From: Thiobacillus thioparus DSM 505 | GTDB lineage: Bacteria; Pseudomonadota; Gammaproteobacteria; Burkholderiales; Thiobacillaceae | NCBI RefSeq assembly: GCF_000373385.1 | Contig: NZ_KB891327.1 | Span: 69,689 to 133,688 of the forward strand | Length of the DNA stretch: 64,000 bases | Direction of reading: 5' to 3' | Shown: positions 7,914 to 17,799 of the stretch, piece by piece | How the letters are laid out: each line of letters begins with the position of its first letter | How positions within the stretch are numbered: position 1 is the first letter of the stretch | Position numbers and translations under genes: made by a program | The notes under the pieces: generated by a model | What the model saw: only the letters and a program-made list of their open reading frames with translations | What the model was told of the DNA's origin: nothing | Databases searched by the model: none

Positions 7914-7950
7914 GGCCGTTCGCGTTTCGACAGACTCAACACGAATGGCC
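7914..7950. repeat. Imperfect hairpin repeat related to the 5315-5362 element
   Basis: GGCCGTTCG (7914-7922) pairs with CGAATGGCC (7942-7950) with one G-T wobble. The loop contains TTCGACAGACTCA, which matches 12 of 13 bases of the core of the inverted repeat at 5315-5362. It lies between the htpG stop and the terminator. Confidence 0.6.
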
Positions 7951-7962
7951 CCTTGGCTTTTA

Positions 7963-9858
<1,896 letters not shown>

Positions 9859-9895
9859 GCCTATATCTCCCGTAAAACAAACACAACGCAACGGG

Positions 9896-9923
9896 AAATG
9901 GGGGCGGTGCCGGGGTTTTCAAG
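9896..9923 (-). promoter_or_regulatory. Sigma-32 heat-shock promoter of htpG
   Basis: On the minus strand, CTTGAAA (9923-9917), a 13-base spacer and CCCCATTT (9903-9896) match the sigma-32 consensus -35 and -10 almost perfectly. The element lies about 38 bp upstream of the htpG start codon. Confidence 0.9.
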
Positions 9924-10036
9924 TCCGTCGCTGCCGACTCCGTTCGAGCCGGGTGAATCGAGCCCGGGGAGGGCTTGGGCGGCTTTCTACGGGGACGGCC
10001 ACATGGTGGCCTAGGGGAGAGGCACGCAAGGCAGAC

Positions 10037-10063
10037 AAAAAAAATCGGGGACCGAAGTCCCCG
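10037..10063 (-). terminator. Intrinsic terminator of the OmpA-family gene
   Basis: On the minus strand, the stem CGGGGAC / GTCCCCG closes a TTCG tetraloop and is followed by A and eight T residues (10044-10037). It lies about 35 bp after the stop codon of the OmpA-family gene. Confidence 0.93.
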
Positions 10064-10097
10064 GATACACAGGTTTGCAGAACGTTTCAGAAAGCGT

Positions 10098-10838
10098 TTA
10101 TTCCTTGATCTGGTTTAGTTCGACGCGACGGTTCTGGAACCTGCCTTCGTCGGTGTCGTTGCTGGCGATCGGCTGCGATTCGCCGTAGCCCTTGGCCACC
10201 AGACGGTCGGCGCGGATGCCTTTACTGATCAGATAGCTGCGAACGGTATTGGCGCGGCGCAGCGACAAGCCCATGTTGTAGCGATCGCTGCCGATGCTGT
10301 CGGTGTGGCCCGCCACTTCTATCTTGACATCGCCCCACTCCTTGAGCTTGGCGAAGTCTTTGTCGATGACGTCGCGGTCTTCCGGACGCAGCGCAGCGCG
10401 GTCAAAATTGAAATTTACGCCTTCGAGCACCATGCGATGCGGCGCCGGGACCGGCACGGGGCTGGCCACCTGCTGCTCAGCCTCCGGTTTCTGTTCCGTC
10501 ATGGGGGCCGGTGCCGGCTCAACGGGGGCGGCGACTGGAATGGGACACCCGTTGGCGTCGACCTCGGTGCCCTTCGGCGTGTCGGGGCATTTGTCTTTGC
10601 TGTCAACGACGCCGTCGCCATCGCTGTCGACATCTTTCGGAACCGGGCAGGGCGTATCGAGCAGGCCGCGTCCGGGACACCCGATCGTGCGGTACAGCTC
10701 GTAGCCGATGGTTTTTCCGGTGGGGCTGGCGGCGTTGCGGGGGTCGTAGAAACGGCCGTCGGCCGCGTGGGCAGAGACAGCGCCCGCGGAAAGAAGTGCA
10801 GCGCCCAGGAGATTGAATATTAAGGGGGTGGTTCGCAT
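10098..10838 (-). CDS. OmpA-family outer-membrane/periplasmic protein
   Basis: The 246-residue protein starts with a signal peptide of about 25 residues (MRTTPLIFNLLGAALLSAGA, then VSAHA). A thrombospondin type-3 calcium-binding stretch follows (about 69-90, DVDSDGDGVVDSKDKCPDTP), then a Pro/Ala-rich linker and a C-terminal OmpA peptidoglycan-binding domain (about 133-246) with GHTDSIGSDRYNMGLSLRRA and the closing NRRVEL. The family tethers the outer membrane to peptidoglycan. It has no eight-stranded OmpA barrel, so it is more like a periplasmic anchor protein. AAAGG lies nine bases before the chosen ATG at 10838; a longer in-frame extension to 10949 would bury the signal peptide and is rejected. 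A strong terminator follows. Confidence 0.88.
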   Translation of the reverse strand: MRTTPLIFNLLGAALLSAGAVSAHAADGRFYDPRNAASPTGKTIGYELYRTIGCPGRGLLDTPCPVPKDVDSDGDGVVDSKDKCPDTPKGTEVDANGCPIPVAAPVEPAPAPMTEQKPEAEQQVASPVPVPAPHRMVLEGVNFNFDRAALRPEDRDVIDKDFAKLKEWGDVKIEVAGHTDSIGSDRYNMGLSLRRANTVRSYLISKGIRADRLVAKGYGESQPIASNDTDEGRFQNRRVELNQIKE

Positions 10839-11172
10839 TTTTGGCCTTTCGTCTAATTGATATCGATTTGATCTCGATGCAAGAAAAGAAAAATTGCGTC
10901 GCATGAGACTTTTATTCTTCGGCAGCTGCGTGGAGTGCCCTTGCATCAAGCTGCATACGCTCGCTGAGTGCTGAACTGTTCACGCTGGCCTGTTTCTTGG
11001 GCTCAGTGGCTGGATGTCAGCTTAAGGCTTGTTGGGACATGAACGTATCAGTGGGATACGAACACTTTGTAGGACAAAACCCCATCCACGTCGGCGATCG
11101 GACGCGCCGAACGCATCGGTCTGGGTCCGCACGCGAGTGCGGAACGCCGCGTCGGAGTAGGTTGAAGCGTGG
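10839..11172. other. Intergenic region between ompA-like gene and ppk
   Basis: These 334 bases hold no convincing gene. They must carry the promoter of the OmpA-family gene (minus strand), but no clear -35/-10 pair was found. TCCGCAC / GTGCGGA (11126-11132 and 11137-11143) form a short hairpin just after the ppk stop on the minus strand, without a U-run. A 45-codon open frame from 11042 has no ribosome site or family resemblance. Confidence 0.5.
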
Positions 11173-13239
11173 CTAGACGGGTTTGGTCAGCAGCGCCAGC
11201 AGTTCGGCCTGCGCGCTGTAGGGCTTGGTGCGCCGGACGTGGCGGCGGCGGTAGCTGCCGTCGGACTGCATGTCCCAGGCCTGCACGTTGTCGCGCAGGT
11301 AGGGCTTGAGGCCCTCGGCGATCACGCGTTTCTTCAGCTTGGGATTGAGGATGGGGAAGCCGGTTTCGATGCGGCGGAAGAAGTTGCGGTCCATCCAGTC
11401 GGCCGACGACAGGAAGACCTTCTCGTCGCCGCCGTTTTTGAAATAGAAGATGCGCGTGTGTTCGAGGAAGCGGCCGACCACCGAGCGCACGTGGATGTGC
11501 TCGGACAGCCCGGGAATGCCGGGCCTGAGCGCGCACACGCCGCGGATGATGAGGTCGATCTTCACCCCAGCCTGGCTGGCGGCGTAGAGCGCGGCGATGA
11601 CCTGCGGTTCCAGCAGCGCGTTCATCTTGGCGATGATGGCGGCGGGCTTGCCGGCGGCCGCCAGTTCGGCTTCGTGGTTGATGGCGGCGACGACTTCGCT
11701 GTGCAGGGTGAACGGCGACTGCCACAGGCGTTTCAGTTTGCCGGCCTTGCCCAGGCCGGTGATCTGGGTGAACAGGCTGCTGACGTCGGCGGTGATGGCG
11801 TCGTCGGCGGTCAGCAGGCCGAAGTCGGTGTACATGCGTGCGGTGCGGGCGTGGTAGTTGCCGGTGCCCAGGTGCGCGTAGCGGCGCAGCTCGCCGTCTT
11901 CGCGGCGGATGACCAGCGCCAGCTTGGCGTGCGTCTTGTGGCCGACCACGCCGTAGACGACGTGCGCGCCGACCTCTTCCAGCTTGGCGGCCCAGTTGAT
12001 ATTGGCCTCCTCGTCGAAGCGCGCCATCAGCTCGACCACTACGGTGACCTCCTTGCCCGACTGCGCAGCCTGGATCAGCGCCTGCATCAGCTTCGAGTCG
12101 GTACCGGTGCGGTATACCGTCTGCCGCATGGCGACGACGTGGGGGTCGGCGGCGGCCTGCTCGATGAAGTCGACCACTGGCTGGAAGGATTCGAAGGGGT
12201 GGTGCAGCAGGATGTCGCCCTTGCGGATCTGCGCGAAGATGTCGTCGTCCTTGGCGAGCCGCGCGGGCAGGGCGGGGATGAAGGGGGCGAACTTGAGGTC
12301 GGGGCGGTCGACCCAGTCGGGCACCTGCATCAGGCGCACGAGGTTCACCGGTCCCTGTTCCTGGTAGAGATCGCCGGCTTCGAGCTCGAACTGCGCCAGC
12401 AGGAAGGCCGCCATCGATTCCGAGCAGTTGTCGGCCACTTCCAGCCGCACGGCTGCGCCGAAGTGCCGTTGCGGCAGTTCGCCCTGCAACGCTTGGCGCA
12501 GGTTCTTGGTTTCCTCGTCGTCGACGAAGAGGTCGGAGTTGCGGGTGACGCGGAACTGGTAGCAGCCCTGCACCGTCATGCCGGTGAACAGTTCGCCGAC
12601 GTGGGCATGCAGGATGGACGACAGGAAGACGAAGCCGTATTCGCAGCCGGCGATTTCTTCCGGCATGCGGATGACGCGCGGCAGCGCACGCGGCGCCTGC
12701 ACCACGGCAGCGCCGGAATTGCGGCCAAAAGCGTCGCGTCCGGACAGCTCGACCGCGAAATTGAGGCTTTTGTTGAGCACGCGCGGGAAGGGATGCGAGG
12801 GATCGAGCCCCACCGGCGTGAGCACCGGCATCAGTTCGCGGAAGAAATAATCGCGGATCCAGGCGGCCTGGGTTTCGTTCCAGTGCGTGCGGCGGATGAA
12901 GTGGACGCCGTGTTCGGCCAGCTCGGGAATGATCGCCTTGTTGAACAGTTCGTACTGCTGGGCGACCAGCGCATGCGCCGTCTCCGAGACCGCGCGGAAC
13001 TGCTGGCGCGGCGTCAGGCCGTCGGCCGAACGCTGGGTCGAGTTGGCGCGGATCTGTTCCTTGAGGCCGGCCACGCGCACTTCGAAGAATTCGTCCATGT
13101 TGCTCGACACGATGCACAGGAAGCGCAGGCGCTCCAGCAGGGGCATGGACGGATCGTCGGCTTGCGCCAGCACCCGACGCTGAAAGGCGAGTATGCCGAG
13201 CTCGCGGTTGATGAGGGTATCGGGGCTGGGCAGATTCAT
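11173..13239 (-). CDS. ppk: Polyphosphate kinase 1
   Basis: The 688-residue protein has exactly the usual length of Ppk1. It opens with the N-terminal domain (INRELGILAFQRRVLAQA) and shows the catalytic core motifs: YRTGTDSKLMQALIQAAQSG, GHKTHAKLALVIRR with the phosphorylated-His region, HLGTGNYHARTARMYTDFG, and SSADWMDRNFFRRIETGFPI. The enzyme reversibly makes inorganic polyphosphate from ATP in the cytosol. The ATG at 13239 is preferred over a TTG nine codons upstream; neither has a clear ribosome site. It is divergent from the CYTH-CHAD gene, with about 65 bp between the starts, and the two are likely co-regulated. Confidence 0.98.
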   Translation of the reverse strand: MNLPSPDTLINRELGILAFQRRVLAQADDPSMPLLERLRFLCIVSSNMDEFFEVRVAGLKEQIRANSTQRSADGLTPRQQFRAVSETAHALVAQQYELFNKAIIPELAEHGVHFIRRTHWNETQAAWIRDYFFRELMPVLTPVGLDPSHPFPRVLNKSLNFAVELSGRDAFGRNSGAAVVQAPRALPRVIRMPEEIAGCEYGFVFLSSILHAHVGELFTGMTVQGCYQFRVTRNSDLFVDDEETKNLRQALQGELPQRHFGAAVRLEVADNCSESMAAFLLAQFELEAGDLYQEQGPVNLVRLMQVPDWVDRPDLKFAPFIPALPARLAKDDDIFAQIRKGDILLHHPFESFQPVVDFIEQAAADPHVVAMRQTVYRTGTDSKLMQALIQAAQSGKEVTVVVELMARFDEEANINWAAKLEEVGAHVVYGVVGHKTHAKLALVIRREDGELRRYAHLGTGNYHARTARMYTDFGLLTADDAITADVSSLFTQITGLGKAGKLKRLWQSPFTLHSEVVAAINHEAELAAAGKPAAIIAKMNALLEPQVIAALYAASQAGVKIDLIIRGVCALRPGIPGLSEHIHVRSVVGRFLEHTRIFYFKNGGDEKVFLSSADWMDRNFFRRIETGFPILNPKLKKRVIAEGLKPYLRDNVQAWDMQSDGSYRRRHVRRTKPYSAQAELLALLTKPV

Positions 13240-13303
13240 GATGGATTTATTCGTGGTGTGCTTCAATGATAAACGCCCGTGTTCGACCCGACATGACAGT
13301 TAT

Positions 13304-14833
13304 ATGACAACGCCGCATCCAATGGAAATCGAACTCAAGCTGGCGCTGCCGCCGCAGCAGGCGGCGGCCTTCGTGAAACGCATGGCCCGGCGGCGCAGCG
13401 CGCCGGTAGAGCAGGACCTCGTCACCCGCTATTTCGACACGCCGGACTTCGCCTTGAGCGCGCAGGGCGTGGCGCTGCGCGTGCGACGGGCGGGCCGGCG
13501 CTGGCTGCAGACACTGAAGACCGAGGGCGAGCGGCAGGGCGGGCTGTCGCGGCGCGCCGAATTCGAGATGCCGGTGCACCGGGGGGGACTGGACTGGAGC
13601 CGGTTCCCGCCGGAGGCGCTGGCGTACGTGCCGGATGCCTTGCGTGAACACGTCGTGCCGGTGTTCGAGACGCGTTTTCACCGCACGGCCTGGCTGCTGG
13701 TGGGCAAGGGCGGTGCGCAGATCGAGGTGGCGCTCGACGTCGGCGCGGTCGTCGCCGGCGAACGCAGCCAGCCGATCTGCGAGATCGAACTCGAATTGAA
13801 GTCCGGCCAGCCGGATGCGCTATTCGCGCTGGCGCTGGACTGGGCCGCGGCGTTCGATTGCCTGCCGTTCGACGTCAGCAAGGCCGAGCGCGGCGTGCGC
13901 CTGGCGCATGGGATCGAGGCAGCGCCGGTGAAATCCGTGCCGTTGGAGCTGGACGACGGCATGGGCGTGGAGGAGGGCTTCGCCGCGATCGTCCAGGCCT
14001 GTCTGACGCAGCTCCAGGTCAATCTGCCGGGGGTGCTGGCGTCGGATGACATCGAGTATGTGCATCAGGCGCGGGTGGCGTTGCGGCGCCTGCGTGCGGC
14101 GCTGCGGCTGTTTCGTAATGCGTGCGGGCTGCCGCCCGAGCTGCAGGACAACCTGCGCGCGCTGGCGGCCGCGCTGGGCCCGGCGCGCGACTGGGACGTG
14201 CTGTGCGGCGAAACCCTGCCGGCGATCGCGTCGTACTATCCCGACGCCGAATCCTGGCAGCAAGGCATGGCGACGCTGGAAGCGCGTCGCATCGCGGTGC
14301 GGACGGCGATGCAGGATGCGCTGGTGCAGGCTCATCCCGGCGCCTGGCTGCTGGCGATGCAGCGCTGGCTGTTGCGGCATGGCTGGCATTCGCATCCCGA
14401 GGGGCAGGCGGTGCCGGCCGCTCAGCGGTTTGTGCAACTGGCGCCGCTCGACGCCTGGGTGCGCCGGGCACTGCAGAAGGGGCATCGGCCGATCGTTCGC
14501 GGCGCGCGCGATTTCGCCACGCTGGCGCCGGCCCGGCGGCATGTCCTGCGCATCGCGATCAAGCGCCAGCGGTATGCGGCCGAGTTTTTCCAGACGCTGT
14601 TCGAAGGCAAGCGGCAGGCACGCTACCTGGCGGTGCTGCGTGATGCGCAGGACAGCCTGGGACGGGCCAACGACGCGCATATCGCATCGGGCCTGCTGAC
14701 GGCGGCAGGGAGGGAGGCGGGCTCGATGAGAGATTTCGTCCTCGGCTGGCTGGCGGCGAAACAGGCGGATGCGGCGGACGGCGAATGTGCGGAGTCGATC
14801 CTCGCATTCCTGAAATCGAAGCCTTACTGGTAG
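13304..14833 (+). CDS. CYTH-CHAD domain protein (inorganic triphosphatase-like)
   Basis: The 509-residue protein joins an N-terminal CYTH triphosphate-tunnel domain (about 1-200), opening with the signature MEIELKL (Glu-x-Glu-x-Lys), to a C-terminal CHAD domain (about 235-500) with the conserved His/Arg helix HQARVALRRLRAALRLF near residue 253 and HVLRIAIKRQRYAAEFF. It resembles E. coli YgiF, an inorganic triphosphatase; CHAD domains bind polyphosphate granules. The neighbours Ppk (divergent) and SixA support a polyphosphate role. Two possible starts exist, the ATGs at 13304 and 13322; no ribosome site decides, and the longer is given. Confidence 0.9.
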   Translation: MTTPHPMEIELKLALPPQQAAAFVKRMARRRSAPVEQDLVTRYFDTPDFALSAQGVALRVRRAGRRWLQTLKTEGERQGGLSRRAEFEMPVHRGGLDWSRFPPEALAYVPDALREHVVPVFETRFHRTAWLLVGKGGAQIEVALDVGAVVAGERSQPICEIELELKSGQPDALFALALDWAAAFDCLPFDVSKAERGVRLAHGIEAAPVKSVPLELDDGMGVEEGFAAIVQACLTQLQVNLPGVLASDDIEYVHQARVALRRLRAALRLFRNACGLPPELQDNLRALAAALGPARDWDVLCGETLPAIASYYPDAESWQQGMATLEARRIAVRTAMQDALVQAHPGAWLLAMQRWLLRHGWHSHPEGQAVPAAQRFVQLAPLDAWVRRALQKGHRPIVRGARDFATLAPARRHVLRIAIKRQRYAAEFFQTLFEGKRQARYLAVLRDAQDSLGRANDAHIASGLLTAAGREAGSMRDFVLGWLAAKQADAADGECAESILAFLKSKPYW

Positions 14834-14906
14834 ATTCGTGGCGAACCCCGGTGCCATGCAGCGGTCTTGCCTGTGACCGGATACCGGATTTTTTCGAGGA
14901 AAACCG

Positions 14907-15359
14907 ATGGAACTCATTTTGTGGCGACATGCCGAGGCCGACGACACGGTCCCCGACCTCAAGCGCGAGCTCACCGACAAGGGCCGCAAGCAGGCATCGC
15001 GCATGGCCGACTGGCTGACGCCGCGGCTGTCGCAGGACATCCGGATCCTGGTCAGCCCCGCCACCCGCAGCCTGCAGACCGCGCAGGCGCTGGGACGCGG
15101 CTTCCAGCGGGTGCCGGCGCTGGCGCCGGGGGCCAGCGCGGACGACGTGCTGGCCGCGGCGGGCTGGCCCGATGCGGCCTATCCGGTGCTGGTGGTGGGC
15201 CATCAGCCCACGCTGGGGCAGGTGGCGATGCGCCTGCTCACCGGCCAGGCGGGCGACCTGTCGGTGAAGAAGGGGAGTATCTGGTGGTTCCAGGGCCGCG
15301 AGCGGGCGGGGCAGGTGCAGGTAGTATTGCGCGCTGTGGCCACGCCCGACTGGTTATAA
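14907..15359 (+). CDS. sixA: Phosphohistidine phosphatase SixA
   Basis: The 150-residue protein is a short histidine-phosphatase: the RHG-type motif is WRHAEADD (catalytic His 8), followed by SPATRSLQTAQ and the second His in VVGHQPTLGQV. SixA dephosphorylates phosphohistidine residues (for example in PTS or HPt proteins); CHAD/Ppk neighbours also occur with this family in proteobacteria. TCGAGGAAAACCG precedes the ATG with a usable AGGA. The gene ends 60-70 bp before fliF, and its last codons overlap a TATAAT sequence. Confidence 0.93.
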   Translation: MELILWRHAEADDTVPDLKRELTDKGRKQASRMADWLTPRLSQDIRILVSPATRSLQTAQALGRGFQRVPALAPGASADDVLAAAGWPDAAYPVLVVGHQPTLGQVAMRLLTGQAGDLSVKKGSIWWFQGRERAGQVQVVLRAVATPDWL

Positions 15360-15428
15360 TCGCCGCGTGACGATACAAGCCATCAAGACCCGACAGCCCA
15401 ACCCGATCCCGCAGACGAGGTGCGTCCA

Positions 15429-16766
15429 GTGCCGGGTTGGCTGAGCAGTCTGCGCGACCTGATCGCGGAAGCGAGCCCGCTGCGCCGCTTCATGTTCGTC
15501 CTGCTGGTGTTGCTGCCGCTGGCGGCGCTGTCTGCGGCCTATGTGTGGCTCAATCCGGCGGACTACCGCGTGCTCTACCCGAAGCTGTCCGATCGGGCGG
15601 GCGGCGAGGTCATCGCCGCGCTCGACCAGCTCAATATTTCCTATCACCTGTCCGCCGCCGACGGCAGCATCGAGGTGCCGGCCGATCAGCTGCATGTGGC
15701 GCGTTACCGCCTTGCCGCACGCGGCCTGCCCCGGTCCGACGCCGACGCGCAGGACGAGGTCGATCGCGCGCCCCGCTTCGGCGCCTCGTCGCTGGAAGAG
15801 CAGCAGCGCTATCAACACGCGCTCGAAAGCGATCTGGCGCGTTCGATCCAGTCGCTGGAAACGGTCGAGTTGGCGCGGGTCCATCTTGCCCTGCCCAAGG
15901 TCTCGCCGTTCCTGCGCGATGCGCCGCCGGCCACCGCTGCGGTGCTGGTGCGCCTGCGCCCGAGCGCGCGGCTGTCGGCCGAGCAGGTGACGACGATCCA
16001 GACCCTGGTGGCGGCCAGCGTGCCGCGTATGAAACGGTCCGAGGTGCAGGTATTCGACCCGCGCGGCGTGCAGCTGGGCGAGACGGCACCCGAGGTGGCG
16101 CAGTCGCGGCAGCGGGCGGTGGAGCAGGATCTGGCGCAGCGGGCGCTGGCCTTGCTGACCCCCTGGCTCGGCAAGGACCGTGTGAGCGTGCAGGTGACGG
16201 CCACGCTGGAGGACAGCGACGTCGAACAGACGGTGGAACGGGTACGCAACGTCGTGGTGGGTGGCCGGACGCAACCGCTCGAGAAGACCGTGCGCACGAC
16301 GCATACGCCTGAAGGCCGCATCCGGCGTGTGAATGCCATCGTGATCCTGGGATTCGAGGCGAGCGCCGCCGAACTCGACCGCGCGGGCCAGCTGGCCCGC
16401 CAGGCGCTGGGACTGGTGCCGTCGCGCGGCGACACGGTGAATGTCTATGCGCTGCCTGCGGCGCACGCCGCGCGGCCCGCTGCAGCCGCCGTGCAACCGC
16501 AGGCGCAGCCTCCGCGTTCGATTGCGTCCATGCCGCCGCCGCCGGCGATGCCCGGGACCTTTGAATTCCAGCCCTGGATGCTGGCCGCGGTCGGGGGCGG
16601 GCTGCTTCTGCTTCTCGTAGTGGCCGTCTGGCGGCGTCCGCGGCCTGTGCCGGCCGTCGAGCCGCCCGCCATGGACCTCGACGCCGAACTCGAGGCAACC
16701 CGCGGCCGGGTACTGGCCAATCCGCGCGTGACCGCGGATGTCATCAAGCTCTGGATGCGCGCGTGA
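15429..16766 (+). CDS. fliF: Flagellar MS-ring protein FliF, short form lacking most of the beta-collar
   Basis: This 445-residue FliF has an N-terminal membrane helix (about 25-45), the YscJ/FliF ring-building domain with SLEEQQRYQHALESDLARSI and VHLALPKVSPF, a second ring domain, a C-terminal membrane helix (about 385-405) and the terminal FliG-binding tail (VTADVIKLWMRA). It is about 100 residues shorter than E. coli FliF as I recall it; the difference lies between VTATLEDSDVEQTVERVRNV and PLEKTVRTTHTPEGRIRRVN, where the long beta-collar insertion of RBM3 should be. FliF forms the inner-membrane ring that holds the export gate. GTG 15429 is preferred because GAGG (15417-15420) lies eight bases upstream. 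The stop overlaps the next start in the junction repeat. Confidence 0.9.
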   Translation: MPGWLSSLRDLIAEASPLRRFMFVLLVLLPLAALSAAYVWLNPADYRVLYPKLSDRAGGEVIAALDQLNISYHLSAADGSIEVPADQLHVARYRLAARGLPRSDADAQDEVDRAPRFGASSLEEQQRYQHALESDLARSIQSLETVELARVHLALPKVSPFLRDAPPATAAVLVRLRPSARLSAEQVTTIQTLVAASVPRMKRSEVQVFDPRGVQLGETAPEVAQSRQRAVEQDLAQRALALLTPWLGKDRVSVQVTATLEDSDVEQTVERVRNVVVGGRTQPLEKTVRTTHTPEGRIRRVNAIVILGFEASAAELDRAGQLARQALGLVPSRGDTVNVYALPAAHAARPAAAAVQPQAQPPRSIASMPPPPAMPGTFEFQPWMLAAVGGGLLLLLVVAVWRRPRPVPAVEPPAMDLDAELEATRGRVLANPRVTADVIKLWMRA

Positions 16767-16840
16767 GCAGTCGCATGAATTCAAACCTGGATGCGCGCGT
16801 GAGCCGCCGCATGAATCAAGCAAGGGTGCGCGCGTGAGCC
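16751..16840 (+). repeat. Tandem duplication of the fliF/fliG junction
   Basis: Two full 36-base copies (16751-16786 and 16787-16822, CTGGATGCGCGCGTGAGC...) and a shortened third (from 16823) each contain GCGCGTGAGC, with GTG codons at 16763, 16799 and 16834. The first GTG overlaps the fliF stop; the last is the fliG start. The spacings are 36 and 35 bases, so the third copy has lost one base and shifted the frame. Confidence 0.9.
16763..16837 (+). CDS. Predicted 24-residue linker ORF between fliF and fliG
   Basis: A GTG at 16763 overlaps the fliF stop (GTGA) and opens a 24-codon frame (MSSRMNSNLDARVSRRMNQA, then RVRA) that ends at TGA 16835-16837. That stop in turn overlaps the fliG start GTG 16834 (GTGA). 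It arose from the tandem duplication of the junction. It may have no peptide function but would keep ribosomes moving from fliF into fliG. Whether it is translated is unknown. Confidence 0.45.
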   Translation: MSSRMNSNLDARVSRRMNQARVRA

Positions 16841-17799
16841 AGGCCGGCATCGAAAAGTCCGCCGCGCTACTGCTCGCCCTCGGCGAGGACGCCACGGCGG
16901 CCGTGTTCCGCTATCTGAGCCCGCTCGAGGTCAGCCGGCTCGGCAGCGCCATGCGCGAGCTCGACGTGCTGCCGCGTGAACGCGTGCGTGCGATCCTGCG
17001 CGATTACGCCGCCGAGGCCGCCGAACAGACCGGATTCGCGGCAGATACCGGCCGTTTCCTCGACGAGACGCTCCGGCAGGCATTTCGGCCGGAACGGGCG
17101 CAGGCCATGCTGGAACGCCTGGGGGCGTCGGGCGCGCAGGCACTGGAGAAGCTGGCCTGGCGCGAGCCGGCCGAGATTGCCGGCCTGCTGGAGGCGCAGG
17201 CGCCCCAGCTGATCGCCGCGGTGGCCGCGCAGCTTCCGCGCGACGTCGCCGCCGCCGTGCTCGAACTGCTGCCCGGCAAGACGCGCGCGGACACCTTGCT
17301 GGCTCTGGCACACAGCGATGCGCCGAGCGCCGACATGCTGGGCGACCTGGACGACTGGCTGGCCAGCCTGGACGCCGCCGCGTCGCCCCAGGGCGAAGCG
17401 GCGGTGGCCGGCCTGCTGGGGCAGATGAGCGAGGGCAGCGCCGCCGCTGCCTTGAGCCAGCTCGACCGGAACGATGCGGAACTGGCCGCGCGGCTGCGCG
17501 TGCGCAATCTCGCGTTCGAAGATCTGGCACGGCTGCCCGAGGCCAGCCGCAAGACTTTCCTGCGCAACGTCGCTGCGCGTACCCTGTTGCATGCCTTGAA
17601 GGGCAGCGACGGGCAGGTGCTCGACGCCCTGACGGCCGTGATGAGTCCGACCGCTGCGCAGCGCATGCGCGTCGACCTCGATACGCTGGGCCCGGTGCCG
17701 GTGACCACGATCCAGGCCGCGCAGGACGAGGCGGGCGCGAGCCTGCGGCGGCTGGCGGCTGAAGGCGCGATCCAGTTCCCCGAAGAGGAGGCGGCATGA
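16834..17799 (+). CDS. fliG: Flagellar motor switch protein FliG, divergent
   Basis: The 321-residue protein has FliG-N (from [21 protein letters not shown]), FliG-M (around [20 protein letters not shown], in place of the usual EHPQ) and FliG-C ([20 protein letters not shown], then [20 protein letters not shown]). Compared with E. coli as I recall it, the torque-ridge residues Lys264 and Asp289 are kept but Arg281, Asp288 and Arg297 correspond to Thr, Val and Pro. FliG normally joins FliF to FliM and contacts the stator. The GTG at 16834 is the start because upstream frame continues only through the junction repeat. It overlaps fliH by an ATGA. Confidence 0.9.
   Translation: MSQAGIEKSAALLLALGEDATAAVFRYLSPLEVSRLGSAMRELDVLPRERVRAILRDYAAEAAEQTGFAADTGRFLDETLRQAFRPERAQAMLERLGASGAQALEKLAWREPAEIAGLLEAQAPQLIAAVAAQLPRDVAAAVLELLPGKTRADTLLALAHSDAPSADMLGDLDDWLASLDAAASPQGEAAVAGLLGQMSEGSAAAALSQLDRNDAELAARLRVRNLAFEDLARLPEASRKTFLRNVAARTLLHALKGSDGQVLDALTAVMSPTAAQRMRVDLDTLGPVPVTTIQAAQDEAGASLRRLAAEGAIQFPEEEAA

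Noticed and set aside
11042..11176. Short open frame of about 45 codons after ppk
   Set aside because: It has no ribosome site, no homolog that I recognise, and overlaps the ppk 3' end.
11239..13269. Long plus-strand open frame of 676 codons
   Set aside because: It is antisense to ppk, is full of low-complexity Gly/Val/Leu, and matches no family. It is a GC-rich shadow.
13193..13303. Upstream extension of the CYTH-CHAD frame
   Set aside because: It overlaps the start of the divergent ppk, and the natural N-terminus begins at MEIELKL.
15355..15360. TATAAT before fliF as a promoter -10
   Set aside because: No acceptable -35 lies at 16-18 bases; it overlaps the end of sixA and may be chance.
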